Assembly: GCA_963751595.1 (NCBI GenBank)
Contig: CAVVVC010000009.1
Coordinates: 1 to 64,000 of the forward strand
Origin: JAHEGP01 sp963751595
GTDB lineage: Bacteria > Pseudomonadota > Gammaproteobacteria > Pseudomonadales > JAHEGP01
DNA: 64,000 nt
Direction: 5' to 3'
The notes under the pieces were generated by a model. That model was not told the origin of the DNA and searched no databases. It saw only the letters and a list, made by a program, of their open reading frames with translations. This document shows positions 46,433 to 55,350 of this stretch, in pieces. Every line of letters starts with the position of its first letter. Positions within the stretch are counted from its first letter, which is position 1. A program made the translations under genes and the position numbers.

Positions 46433-47461
46433 CTATTGGTGCCCGTAGGTACGGGGCTGGGTGTAGTAATCGATAAACGGTGCGGCAAAGTTGGCCAGCA
46501 GCACGGCAAAGGCGACCGCGTCCGGGTAGTTGCCCCAGACGCGAATAATGTAAACCAGAACGCCCGCCATGGCACCGAAAACCAGCCGCCCGCGGGTACT
46601 GACCGCGGAAGTCACCGGGTCGGTAATGATAAAAAATGCCCCGAACATGGTGGCCCCGGTCAGCAGGTGGAACAGGGGAGAGCCGCCGGAGTGGGAGCTG
46701 CCGCTGTCGTAGCCCAGGGCTGACATCAGGGTCAGTGCCCCCAGGAATGCCAGCGGTGCATGCCAGCTGAATACCCGCCGTGCCAGCAGGAACGCGCCGC
46801 CTAGCAGAAACCCGACATTGACCCATTCCCAGCCGCGACCGCCAAAAAGCCCGAACTGCGGATTGGCGGCCCACAGGTCGTTCATCATCAGCGCGTCGTT
46901 TTGCTTGAGAATGTCGAGGGGTGTGGCCATGGTAAAGGCATCGATGCCATCGCTGGCGATACCGAAGTTGATGCGAATGGCATCGACCAGGCCGGGTACC
47001 GACGCCTGGTCGGCCACGGTGCCGGCGGGGGCGCCCCAGGATGTCATTTGCACCGGCAAGGAAATCAGCAGCACCACGTAGGCTACCATGGCTGGGTTGA
47101 ACGGGTTGTAACCGAGGCCACCGTAGAGCTGTTTGGCGATGACGATGGCGATCGCCGAGCCAGTCAGCACCAGCCACCAGGGTGCGTATGGGGGTAGCGA
47201 GATGGCCAGCAGGGTGGCGGTGACCAGCGCGCTGTAATCCTTCAGGTAGAACGACACCGGGCGTCCGCGTAACTTGAGAATGGCTGCCTCGCAGGCCAGC
47301 GCCACAATCCCTGCCCAGACGATATTGACCAGGGTGCCGAAGCCGAAAAACCAGGTCAGCGCCGCCACCCCGGGCAGGGTCGCCAGCAACACCAGGCGCA
47401 TAACACTGGCGGTGTCCTGCACCTGGTGCACGTGGGGCGATGTGACGCGAATGAATGGCAT
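46433..47461 (-). CDS. rnfD: Electron transport complex subunit RnfD
   Basis: 342 aa, polytopic. FIRVTSPHVHQVQDTASVMRLVLLATLPG starts the protein; GGLGYNPFNPAMVAYVVLL and AFTMATPLDILK (Thr for covalent FMN) follow, then LTGATMFGAFFIITDPVTSAVSTRGR near the C-terminus. NqrB/RnfD family. Within the operon between rnfC (24 bp upstream) and rnfG. Confidence 0.95.
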   Translation of the reverse strand: MPFIRVTSPHVHQVQDTASVMRLVLLATLPGVAALTWFFGFGTLVNIVWAGIVALACEAAILKLRGRPVSFYLKDYSALVTATLLAISLPPYAPWWLVLTGSAIAIVIAKQLYGGLGYNPFNPAMVAYVVLLISLPVQMTSWGAPAGTVADQASVPGLVDAIRINFGIASDGIDAFTMATPLDILKQNDALMMNDLWAANPQFGLFGGRGWEWVNVGFLLGGAFLLARRVFSWHAPLAFLGALTLMSALGYDSGSSHSGGSPLFHLLTGATMFGAFFIITDPVTSAVSTRGRLVFGAMAGVLVYIIRVWGNYPDAVAFAVLLANFAAPFIDYYTQPRTYGHQ

Positions 47462-47485
47462 GTTGGCGGCTGTCCTCGCTGGAAA

Positions 47486-49489
47486 CTAGTCGGTGGTTTG
47501 ACGCTGGGCGGCGTTAACTTTTTGCTCCAGGGTGGCCACAGAGCTGGCGAAGGCCGCCACGTGTTCGGACCCTTGTGCCTCGGCCTTGGCGAGTTTGTCC
47601 CGCGCGGCGGCCAGCCGCCGTTCCAATTTGGCGAGTTTTTCTTCTGGTGTATCCCCGGGTGCTTTTCCGGCTCGCCTGGCCATTGCCCGCTCGATCGCCG
47701 CCTGGGCCGGGTTCGGCGCTGCCGGCTTCACCGCTGCCGCCGCTGTCGGTCGCACGGGCATATCCTGCTTTGCAGCATCGACCTTCTGCTGCAGACTGGT
47801 CACAGAGGCTTCGAATGCCGCCAGCTGCGGGTGACCTTCGGCCCGGGCCTGCTCGCACTTCGCCATGGCTTTCGCAAGCCGCTGTTCCAGCTTGGCAAGC
47901 TTGTCGGCGGGGCTCGCCGGAGCGGCGTTGCCGCTGCGTGAAGCCTGGGCCCGGGCGATGGCAGCCTGGGCCGGATCCAGGGCCTGCTTCTTCGCCTTGC
48001 TGCGGGCAATTGCCGCCTTGACGATCGCGGCTTTGGGGTCGTCGGCGCTGGCCTTCGCCTTTTTGGCTCTTTCCAGGCGCGCCTGGCGCCGGGCTTCCTT
48101 CTCGGCCTGTTCCTGCTCCAGCCGCAGTTGGCGCGTCTCGAAGCGCTGTCTGGCGATTTCGGCGCGCTCGGCTACCTGCCGCTGCCTGGTGATCTGGGCC
48201 TTGGAGGCGCGATAATATTGTACCAGGGGAATATTGCTGGGGCAGACATAGGAGCAGCAGCCGCACTCGATACAGTCAAACAGGTTGTGCTCCTCGAGTT
48301 TTTCATGGTCTTTGGAGCGGGCGAACCAGAACAGCTGCTGCGGTAGCAGGGACGCCGGGCAAACCTCGGCGCAGAGGCCACAGCGGATGCAGGCCTGGGC
48401 CGGTTGGGGGGGCGGAAATTCGGTGACGGAGGGCGCCAGAATGCAGTTGCTGATTTTGACGATCGGCACTGCCGGGTCGTCCAGTGCGAAACCCATCATC
48501 GGTCCACCCATGACCAGACGCTGGGCGGCGCTGGTGTCGAAGCCGCAATGGTCCAGCAGGTGCTGGATTGGCGTGCCAATCAACACATCGTAATTGCCGG
48601 GCCGGGCAACCGCGTCTCCGGTTACCGTGGTCACCCGGGAGATCAGGGGTTCGCCGCGCACCACCGCCCGGTACACCGCCGCCGCCGTGCCCACGTTCTG
48701 CATCACCATGCCGATATCGATGGGCAGGCCGCCGCTGGGCACCTCCTGGCCGGTGAGGATCTGGATCAACTGTTTTTCGCCGCCGGAGGGGTAGCGGGTG
48801 GGAAAGGTGACCACTTCGATGTGGGTCGTGGACGCCGCCCGACGCACCGCTGCGATCGCTTCGGGTTTGTTGTCCTCGATCCCGATCAGGATTTCGCTGG
48901 GGTTTATCAGATGCGCGAGGATCAGGGTGCCGGCGATGATTTCGTCGGCCCGCTCCTGCATCAGGGTGTCGTCGGCGGTAATGTAGGGTTCGCACTCGGT
49001 GCCGTTGATGATCAGGGTACCGATGGGCTTCTCCGTGCCCAGCTTGACCGCCGTGGGAAATCCTGCACCCCCCAGTCCGACGATCCCGGCATCGCGAATC
49101 AGCGCCAGCAATTGCGCCCTGTCGAGGGCGGCGTAATCGTCCACCCCGCTGTGCTGTAGCCATTCGTCGCGGCCGTCGGTGGCAATGCTGATACACCGCG
49201 CGGTCATGCCCGAGGGATGGGGCACCGGGCGGAGGCCGATTGCGGTGACGATGCCCGAGCTGGAGGCATGCACCGGGGCGGAAACGAAGCCGTCTCCCCT
49301 GGCGATCATCTGACCCTTGAGTACCCGATCACCCACCTTTACCAGGGTTCTGGCGGGCGCGCCGATATGTTGCCCCAGGGGCAGCACCAGTTGTGCGGGT
49401 AGTGGCACCGGCTGAATCCCCCGGCCCAGGGATTGGCTCTTGTTTTCTTCGGGGAGTATGCCCCCCGGTATGGCGTGCACCCGTCGCAT
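47486..49489 (-). CDS. rnfC: Electron transport complex subunit RnfC with repeated tail
   Basis: 667 aa. The core (1-420) has the SLBB/NADH-binding region with GLGGAGFPTAVKLGT and GTECEPYITADD, and two 4Fe-4S motifs, CIRCGLCAEVCP and CIECGCCSYVCPS. The last 230 residues are a Lys/Ala/Glu/Gln-rich helix with two similar ~70-residue units (DPAQAAIARAQ...LEQRLAKAMAKCEQ and NPAQAAIERAM...LERRLAAARDKLAK). Such tails are known in gammaproteobacterial RnfC. It receives electrons from or gives them to NADH. Overlaps rnfB by 1 bp. Confidence 0.95.
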   Translation of the reverse strand: MRRVHAIPGGILPEENKSQSLGRGIQPVPLPAQLVLPLGQHIGAPARTLVKVGDRVLKGQMIARGDGFVSAPVHASSSGIVTAIGLRPVPHPSGMTARCISIATDGRDEWLQHSGVDDYAALDRAQLLALIRDAGIVGLGGAGFPTAVKLGTEKPIGTLIINGTECEPYITADDTLMQERADEIIAGTLILAHLINPSEILIGIEDNKPEAIAAVRRAASTTHIEVVTFPTRYPSGGEKQLIQILTGQEVPSGGLPIDIGMVMQNVGTAAAVYRAVVRGEPLISRVTTVTGDAVARPGNYDVLIGTPIQHLLDHCGFDTSAAQRLVMGGPMMGFALDDPAVPIVKISNCILAPSVTEFPPPQPAQACIRCGLCAEVCPASLLPQQLFWFARSKDHEKLEEHNLFDCIECGCCSYVCPSNIPLVQYYRASKAQITRQRQVAERAEIARQRFETRQLRLEQEQAEKEARRQARLERAKKAKASADDPKAAIVKAAIARSKAKKQALDPAQAAIARAQASRSGNAAPASPADKLAKLEQRLAKAMAKCEQARAEGHPQLAAFEASVTSLQQKVDAAKQDMPVRPTAAAAVKPAAPNPAQAAIERAMARRAGKAPGDTPEEKLAKLERRLAAARDKLAKAEAQGSEHVAAFASSVATLEQKVNAAQRQTTD

Positions 49490-50085
49490 CAGGCCACCGC
49501 CTTGCGGTCGCTGGCGATGATATCGCTGCCCTCAGGCGGCAGTTCCCAGCCCCAATTCTGCAGGGTAGTGGGTACCGGGCGCATTTCGATGCAGTCTACC
49601 GGGCAGGGTTCGACACAGAGGTCGCAGCCGGTACACTCGCTGATGATCACCGTATGCATGTGTTTCGCCGCCCCGAGGATGGCATCCACCGGACAGGCCT
49701 GGATGCACTTGGTACAGCCGATGCACTCATCTTCGCGGATGTAGGCATACATCTTCGGCTTCTCGGCGCCGTGTTCCGCATCCAGGGGTACCGCTTCGAC
49801 GTCGAGCAGGTCCGCCAGTTGCTTGATGACGGCCTCGCCACCCGGCGGGCACTTGTTGATGGCGTCACCCTGGGCGATGGCTTCGGAATAGGGGCGACAC
49901 CCGGGGTAGCCGCATTGTCCGCACTGGGTCTGGGGAAGTATTTCGTTGATCTGCTCGGCAATCGGGTTGCCCTCGGTGGCGAACCGCACCGAGGCAAAAC
50001 CCAGTACTGCCCCGAAGACCAACGCCAGGGATACCAGTGCCAGCAGCGCCGCCCAGAACGGGTGTGCAGCGATCATCTCCAGCAT
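49489..50085 (-). CDS. rnfB: Electron transport complex subunit RnfB
   Basis: 198 aa. An N-terminal TM helix, then CGQCGYPGCRPYSEAIAQGDAINKCPPGG (a 4Fe-4S motif with the CPPGG pattern) and two ferredoxin clusters, CIGCTKCIQACP and CTGCDLCVEPCP. It accepts electrons from ferredoxin and passes them to the membrane subunits. Two bases separate its start from rnfA. Confidence 0.96.
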   Translation of the reverse strand: MLEMIAAHPFWAALLALVSLALVFGAVLGFASVRFATEGNPIAEQINEILPQTQCGQCGYPGCRPYSEAIAQGDAINKCPPGGEAVIKQLADLLDVEAVPLDAEHGAEKPKMYAYIREDECIGCTKCIQACPVDAILGAAKHMHTVIISECTGCDLCVEPCPVDCIEMRPVPTTLQNWGWELPPEGSDIIASDRKAVA

Positions 50086-50087
50086 CG

Positions 50088-50666
50088 CTACACCAGCCCT
50101 GCGAAGCCCATGAACGCCAGCGACATCAGGCCCGCTGTGATCATGCCGATGGCACTGCCTTTAAACGGCTCGGGAACGTCGGCGACGTTGAGGCGCTCGC
50201 GCATGGCCGAGAACAGTACCAGCACCAGCGAGAACCCCGCCGCCGCACCAAAACCATAGAGGGCAGATTCAATAAAACTGTGTTGTTTGTTGATATTCAG
50301 CAATGCCACACCCAGAACCGCACAGTTGGTAGTGATCAGAGGCAGGTAGACACCCAGCACCTTGTACAACAGAGGACTGGACTTGCGCACCAGCATTTCG
50401 GTGAACTGCACGACCACGGCAATCACCAGAATAAAGGCGATGGTGCGCAGGTAGTCGAGCCCCAGGGGTTGCAGCAGGTAGGTAAACACCAGGTAGCTCG
50501 AGATCGACGCCAGGGTCAGCACAAAGGTGGTCGCGGCCGACATGCCGATGGCAGTCTCCAACTTATTAGATACGCCCATAAACGGACACAGGCCCAAAAA
50601 CTGTACCAGGACAAAGTTGTTGACCAGGATGGCCCCGATCAATAGCAGGCTGTATTCGGCGATCAT
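50088..50666 (-). CDS. rnfA: Electron transport complex subunit RnfA
   Basis: 192 aa with six TM helices. LLLIGAILVNNFVLVQFLGLCPFMGVSNKLETAIGMS and VYLPLITTNCAVLGVALLN carry the two half-membrane cysteine motifs. First gene of rnfABCDGE; the promoter must lie in the 130 bp between it and metG, or transcription may continue from metG. Rnf couples ferredoxin and NADH redox to Na+ or H+ gradient and, in many proteobacteria, to keeping SoxR reduced. Confidence 0.96.
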   Translation of the reverse strand: MIAEYSLLLIGAILVNNFVLVQFLGLCPFMGVSNKLETAIGMSAATTFVLTLASISSYLVFTYLLQPLGLDYLRTIAFILVIAVVVQFTEMLVRKSSPLLYKVLGVYLPLITTNCAVLGVALLNINKQHSFIESALYGFGAAAGFSLVLVLFSAMRERLNVADVPEPFKGSAIGMITAGLMSLAFMGFAGLV

Positions 50667-50796
50667 AGTCGTACCCTTTGCAGCAGTCTCAGCGGGCGGA
50701 TGGCGGGCCGGGGAGTCTGGCCGGTGGAGGCGATTGGCCGGGCGTCCAGCCCCGTATCGGAGCGAACACTCCTGCCCACGTGGACACCCGGGTTCA

Positions 50797-52836
50797 CTAT
50801 TTTACCCGCATTCCCGGCTGCGCGCCGCTGTCGGGACTCAGTAACCAGATCTCCTTGGCGCCGGGGCCGGCGGCCAGCACCATGCCCTCGGACACGCCGA
50901 AGCGCATCTTGCGTGGTTTCAGGTTGGCGACCATTACGGTCAGTTTTCCCACCAGTTCGGGCGCGCTGTAAGCCGACTTGATCCCGGCCAGCACCTGGCG
51001 GGTCTGACCGCCGAGATCCAGGGTCAGGCGCAATAGTTTGTCAGCGCCCTCGACTTCATCGGCGGCAACGATTTTTGCTATACGCAGGTCCAGTTTGGCG
51101 AAATCCGAAAATTCGATTTGGGCGGCGATGGGTTCGTGATTTTCCGCCCTGGGGTGCTCCGCCACGGCCGGCGGCGCTTGTGCTGTCATCGCCTCGCGCT
51201 GGCTTGCCACCATTTTTTCCAGGCTGGCAGGATCGAGTCGCTGCATCATCGGCTTGAAGGGATTAATCCGATGCTGCAGCAGCGGTTCGGGTGGCCGGGA
51301 CCAGTCCAGGCTGGCATCGAGGAACTCGGCGGCCTTGCCCGCCGTGCGCGGCAGAACCGGCTGCAGGTAGATCATCAGCACCCGGAACAGGTTGATGCAC
51401 AGGGAACATACCCCGATAAGCTCCCGCTCCCGGCCAGGCTGTTTGGCCATGGTCCAGGGCTGCTCGGCATCGAAGTACTCGTTGGTGGCATCGGCCAGGG
51501 CCATGATCTCGCGCATCGCCTTGGCATATTCCCGCTGCTGATAGTGTCCGGCAATGACCTCCCCGGCCACCACCGCCCGCTGCCAAAGCTCGGCGTTGGC
51601 CAGCTCCGCCGCCAGCATGCCGTCGCTGCCCTTGGTAATGAATTTGGCACTGCGGCTGGCGATGTTGATCACTTTGCCCACCAGGTCGGAATTCACCCGC
51701 TGGGCAAAATCCTCGAGATTGAGATCGATGTCATCGACGCTGGCGGTCAGCTTGGCGGCAAAATAGTAGCGCAGGTATTCCGGGTCGCTGTGTTCCAGGT
51801 AGGTCCTGGCGGTGATAAACGTGCCCCGGGATTTCGACATCTTGGTGCCGTTGACGGTCAGAAAACCGTGGGCATAAATCGCCGTGGGCTTGCGAAAACC
51901 CGCCGAGTCGAGCATAGCCGGCCAGAACAGTCCATGGAAGTTGATAATGTCCTTGCCAATAAAGTGATACAGTTCGGTGTCTGCCTCCGGGGCCCAGTAG
52001 CGTTCGAACTCCATGCCGTGTTGGTCGCAGTAATGCCGGAAACTCGCCATATAGCCGATGGGCGCGTCCAGCCAGACATAAAAATACTTGCCCGGGGCGT
52101 CGGGAATCTCGAAGCCGAAGTAGGGGCCGTCGCGGGAGATATCCCATTGCTGCAGGCCCGAATCCAGCCACTCGCTGAGTTTGTTCGCCACCTGGCTCTG
52201 CAGGCCGCCGCTGTGAATCCACTGCTGCAGTAATCCGCTGAAAGCGGGCAGGTCGAAGAAATAGTGCTCCGAGGTGCGGGTTTCGGGGGTTGCGCCGGAC
52301 AGCGCAGAGCGCGGGTCGATCAACTCAGCGGGGCTGTAGGTGGCCCCGCAGGCCTCACAATTGTCGCCGTATTGGTCCGGGGTCTTGCAGCGTGGGCAGC
52401 TTCCCTTGATATAGCGGTCTGCCAGGAATAGCTGCTTTTCGGGGTCAAACAGTTGTTCGATGTCCCGCTGTACGATGTGACCGTTTTCCCGCAGGCGCCG
52501 GTAGATTAGTTCGCTATAGTGGCGGTTTTCCGGTGAATGGGTGGAGTGAAAATTGTCGAAATGGACCAGGAAGTCGCCGTAGTCCCGTTGGTGCTCTTCC
52601 CGCACCTGCTGGATCAACTGTTCCGGGCTGATGCCCGCCTGCTCGGCCTTGAGCATGATCGCGGTGCCGTGGGCATCGTCGGCGCAGACGTACAGACAGT
52701 GATCGCCGCGTTGATTCTGGAAGCGCACCCAGATATCCGTCTGGATGGCCTCCAGCAGATGCCCCAGGTGCAGCGAGCCGTTGGCATAGGGCAGCGCGCT
52801 GGTGACCAGGATGTGTCGGGTGGACTGTTTACTCAC
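50797..52836 (-). CDS. metG: Methionyl-tRNA synthetase
   Basis: 679 aa from the GTG at 52836, chosen for GGAG 6-7 nt upstream. PYANGSLHLGHLLEAIQ has the class I HIGH-type motif (HLGH), CPRCKTPDQYGDNCEACG the zinc knuckle, and KMSKSRG the KMSKS loop. The C-terminal 110 residues are the dimerising tRNA-binding OB domain (FAKLDLRIAKIV...LLRLTLDLGG). It charges tRNA-Met. A TATAGT -10 candidate on the minus strand lies just upstream. Divergent from mrp, as in many gammaproteobacteria. Confidence 0.97.
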   Translation of the reverse strand: MSKQSTRHILVTSALPYANGSLHLGHLLEAIQTDIWVRFQNQRGDHCLYVCADDAHGTAIMLKAEQAGISPEQLIQQVREEHQRDYGDFLVHFDNFHSTHSPENRHYSELIYRRLRENGHIVQRDIEQLFDPEKQLFLADRYIKGSCPRCKTPDQYGDNCEACGATYSPAELIDPRSALSGATPETRTSEHYFFDLPAFSGLLQQWIHSGGLQSQVANKLSEWLDSGLQQWDISRDGPYFGFEIPDAPGKYFYVWLDAPIGYMASFRHYCDQHGMEFERYWAPEADTELYHFIGKDIINFHGLFWPAMLDSAGFRKPTAIYAHGFLTVNGTKMSKSRGTFITARTYLEHSDPEYLRYYFAAKLTASVDDIDLNLEDFAQRVNSDLVGKVINIASRSAKFITKGSDGMLAAELANAELWQRAVVAGEVIAGHYQQREYAKAMREIMALADATNEYFDAEQPWTMAKQPGRERELIGVCSLCINLFRVLMIYLQPVLPRTAGKAAEFLDASLDWSRPPEPLLQHRINPFKPMMQRLDPASLEKMVASQREAMTAQAPPAVAEHPRAENHEPIAAQIEFSDFAKLDLRIAKIVAADEVEGADKLLRLTLDLGGQTRQVLAGIKSAYSAPELVGKLTVMVANLKPRKMRFGVSEGMVLAAGPGAKEIWLLSPDSGAQPGMRVK

Positions 52837-52949
52837 AAAAACTCCGGGAAAGTCGCGGGCCGCAGGCGCCAAAAAAGGGCGCTACTATAGCGTTTTAGCG
52901 GCCGTTTTTACAGCGCCGCTGCCTTTGGATCGGCGCCGCCGGCGTCATA

Positions 52950-52974
52950 ATACTTGACTTATTTAGTCGGCTTT
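52950..52974 (+). promoter_or_regulatory. Putative type 1 IscR site over mrp -35
   Basis: ATACTTGACT, then TATTTAGTCGGCTTT, agrees with the type 1 IscR consensus ATASYYGACTRWWWYAGTCRRSTAT at 23 of 25 positions. It overlaps a TTGACT -35 (52954-52959) with GCATAG or CATAGT 17-18 bp downstream. [2Fe-2S]-IscR would be expected to repress here and link mrp to Fe-S demand. Match was made by eye. Confidence 0.6.
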
Positions 52975-53020
52975 AGGCATAGTCCGGAGCCTGGAAACTC
53001 ACTGGAGCAGGCTCCCCGCG

Positions 53021-54118
53021 ATGGCCGATTCACGCCGACAACAGATTGAACAGGCGCTCGATCAGATTGCTACGCCCTATCTTGCGCAGGGCCTGGTGGC
53101 CAGTGGCAGTGTGCAGTCGCTGGTTTTCGAGGGCGATAGTCTCAAGCTCAGGCTGCGCCTCGGCTTTCCTGCAGCGGGTATTGTCCCTGAGCTGGTAGAG
53201 GCGGTGAAGGGGCAACTGTCCGGTGTCGCCGGGCTTACCAGCGTGAATGTCGAGGTGGGCTGGGAAGTGCCCAACAATTGCGCCAGGCATGCACTGCCGG
53301 CCATTGGCGATGTCCGCAACATCATTGCGGTTGCGTCCGGAAAGGGGGGTGTCGGCAAGTCGACCTGCGCGGTCAACCTGGCGCTGGCCCTGGCGGTGGA
53401 GGGCGGCAGGGTCGGCTTGCTCGACGGCGATATCTACGGCCCCAGCCAGCAGATCATGTTGGGGGTGAGTGACGAGCAGCGGCCCCAGCAGCACGGCGAC
53501 AAGCATTTACTGCCCATCGAAGCCCACGGCCTGCAGACCATGTCCATGGGTTATCTCACCACCAGCAAGACCCCGATGGTATGGCGCGGGCCCATGGCCA
53601 GTAGCGCCCTGCAGCAGATGGTGGGGCAGACCCTGTGGCAGGGCATCGACTACCTGGTGATCGATTTACCGCCGGGCACCGGTGACATTCAGTTGACCCT
53701 GTCCCAGCGAGTGCCGGTGTCTGGCGCGGTCATTATTACCACGCCCCAGGACATTGCCCTGCTCGATGCGATCAAGGGTGTCGAGATGTTCCGCAAGGTC
53801 GAGGTGCCGGTGCTGGGTGTGATCGAGAACATGGCATGGCACAGCTGCAGTAACTGTGGCCACAGGGATTTTGTCTTCGGCGAGGGGGGTGGCGATCGAC
53901 TGGCCCGGGACTACGGCGTCGAGATGCTGGGGTCGCTGCCGCTGTCAAAAGCGATCCGCGAGCAGGCCGACAACGGCAAGCCCACCGTGGCTGCTGAACC
54001 GGACTCCGAAACCAGTGCCATCTACCGGGATATGGCGCGCCGTATCGGCGCCGCGCTGTGGCAGCGTGCCGGCGATACCGGGGCGGATGTACCCACCATC
54101 CAGATGGTTGACGACTAG
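53021..54118 (+). CDS. apbC: Iron-sulfur cluster carrier protein Mrp/ApbC
   Basis: 365 aa. An N-terminal MIP18-like domain (1-95) is followed by the P-loop NTPase: VASGKGGVGKSTCAVNLALALA is the deviant Walker A. LLDGDIYGPSQQIMLG, YLVIDLPPGTGDIQLTLSQ, and the CSNCGH motif (CxxC) that holds the shared cluster follow. It acts as a scaffold or carrier of 4Fe-4S clusters in the cytosol. A putative IscR site upstream fits the function. Confidence 0.95.
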   Translation: MADSRRQQIEQALDQIATPYLAQGLVASGSVQSLVFEGDSLKLRLRLGFPAAGIVPELVEAVKGQLSGVAGLTSVNVEVGWEVPNNCARHALPAIGDVRNIIAVASGKGGVGKSTCAVNLALALAVEGGRVGLLDGDIYGPSQQIMLGVSDEQRPQQHGDKHLLPIEAHGLQTMSMGYLTTSKTPMVWRGPMASSALQQMVGQTLWQGIDYLVIDLPPGTGDIQLTLSQRVPVSGAVIITTPQDIALLDAIKGVEMFRKVEVPVLGVIENMAWHSCSNCGHRDFVFGEGGGDRLARDYGVEMLGSLPLSKAIREQADNGKPTVAAEPDSETSAIYRDMARRIGAALWQRAGDTGADVPTIQMVDD

Positions 54119-54203
54119 CGCCTGCAGGCAAGGCAACGCTGGTAGCATCCCCGCCGGCCAGCCGCTATCATGGCCGCTTTTTTCAGCAGGGAATACACCA
54201 GCC

Positions 54204-54770
54204 ATGAGCATCAAGTCAGACAAGTGGATACGTCGCATGGCGACCGAGCAGGGTATGATAGAGCCCTACCAGGAAGGCCAGGTGCGGACCACGGAGCAGG
54301 GCAAGATCATCTCCTACGGTACCTCCAGCTACGGCTACGATGTGCGCTGTGCCGCTGACTTCAAGGTGTTTACCAACATCCACCCCACCGTGGTCGACCC
54401 GAAAAACTTCGACGAAAAAAGTTTTGTCGACGTCTCCGGCGATTACTGCGTCATCCCGCCTAACTCCTTCGCACTGGCGCGCACGGTGGAGTTTTTCCGC
54501 ATCCCCCGCAACGTACTCACCATCTGTCTTGGCAAGTCGACCTATGCCCGCTGCGGCATCATTGTCAACGTCACCCCGCTGGAGCCCGAGTGGGAGGGCC
54601 ATGTGACCCTGGAGTTTTCCAACACCACCAACCTGCCCGCCAAAATCTACGCCCACGAGGGCGTTGCCCAGATGCTGTTTTTCGAGTCGGATGAAAGCTG
54701 CGAAGTCAGCTACAAGGATCGCGGCGGCAAGTACCAGGGGCAGTTGGGGGTGACCTTGCCAAAGGCTTGA
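54204..54770 (+). CDS. dcd: dCTP deaminase
   Basis: 188 aa from the ATG at 54204; the upstream open frame is a shadow of apbC. IKSDKWIRRMATEQGMIEPY starts the trimeric enzyme; ISYGTSSYGYDVRCA, PRNVLTICLGKSTYARCGIIVNVTPLEPEWEGHVTLEFSN contain the catalytic Glu and Arg of the family, and GGKYQGQLGVTLP closes it. It deaminates dCTP to dUTP in thymidylate synthesis. Confidence 0.96.
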   Translation: MSIKSDKWIRRMATEQGMIEPYQEGQVRTTEQGKIISYGTSSYGYDVRCAADFKVFTNIHPTVVDPKNFDEKSFVDVSGDYCVIPPNSFALARTVEFFRIPRNVLTICLGKSTYARCGIIVNVTPLEPEWEGHVTLEFSNTTNLPAKIYAHEGVAQMLFFESDESCEVSYKDRGGKYQGQLGVTLPKA

Positions 54771-54848
54771 GGTGTTGGCGGCACGGCCCTGCTGACGGTG
54801 GCGGTGCGCTGGGACAGCTATCGGGTAATGACCATAGAAGGGTAAAAA

Positions 54849-55202
54849 ATGGATTATCAGGGAAGCTGCCACTGCGGCGCCATTCAGTTCGAATTCACCG
54901 GCCCGCAAATCGACGGGGGCCTGCGCTGCAATTGCTCGATTTGTATCCGCAAGGGTGCGCTGATGACGGCTTACACCATCGCCCCTGAAGCAATAGCAAT
55001 AACCGTGCGGGATGACGCGCTGGCGACCTATACCTTCGGCACCGGCGTCGCCCGGCATCACTTCTGCAAGCACTGTGGTATCTATACCTTCCACGAGACG
55101 ATTCGCGCGCCCGGGAATTACCGGGTCAATGTCGGTTGCGTAGCAGGTGTCGATGCCATGCAAATGCCGGTCACCGTGTTTGATGGAGCGACCCGGTTGT
55201 AG
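54849..55202 (+). CDS. GFA/CENP-V family zinc protein
   Basis: 117 aa; the ATG is 6 nt after a GGGT-like site. CHCGAIQFEF, then CNCSICIRKGALM, and HHFCKHCGIYTFHE are the three zinc-binding cysteine clusters of the glutathione-dependent formaldehyde-activating family. Members are small cytosolic proteins; several bind glutathione adducts, but the activity of this branch is not settled. Short gap from dcd (78 bp). Confidence 0.9.
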   Translation: MDYQGSCHCGAIQFEFTGPQIDGGLRCNCSICIRKGALMTAYTIAPEAIAITVRDDALATYTFGTGVARHHFCKHCGIYTFHETIRAPGNYRVNVGCVAGVDAMQMPVTVFDGATRL

Positions 55203-55350
55203 TTTGGTGCATGCACCAGGGCGGCTCGATGCGTCATAGACTGTGCGCGTTACAAGGTTGCTCGACTCCGGTTCTGGCATCAGCGCCGGGGTTTCGGTCA
55301 TAATCGTGCTCACAAGTTTGTCGCAGAGAGTTAGCAAGGGGAGAGCACCC

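Noticed and set aside
48404..49159. 251-codon plus-strand frame opposite rnfC
   Set aside because: Antisense to conserved Fe-S/NADH-binding coding sequence; no domain or ribosome-binding site.
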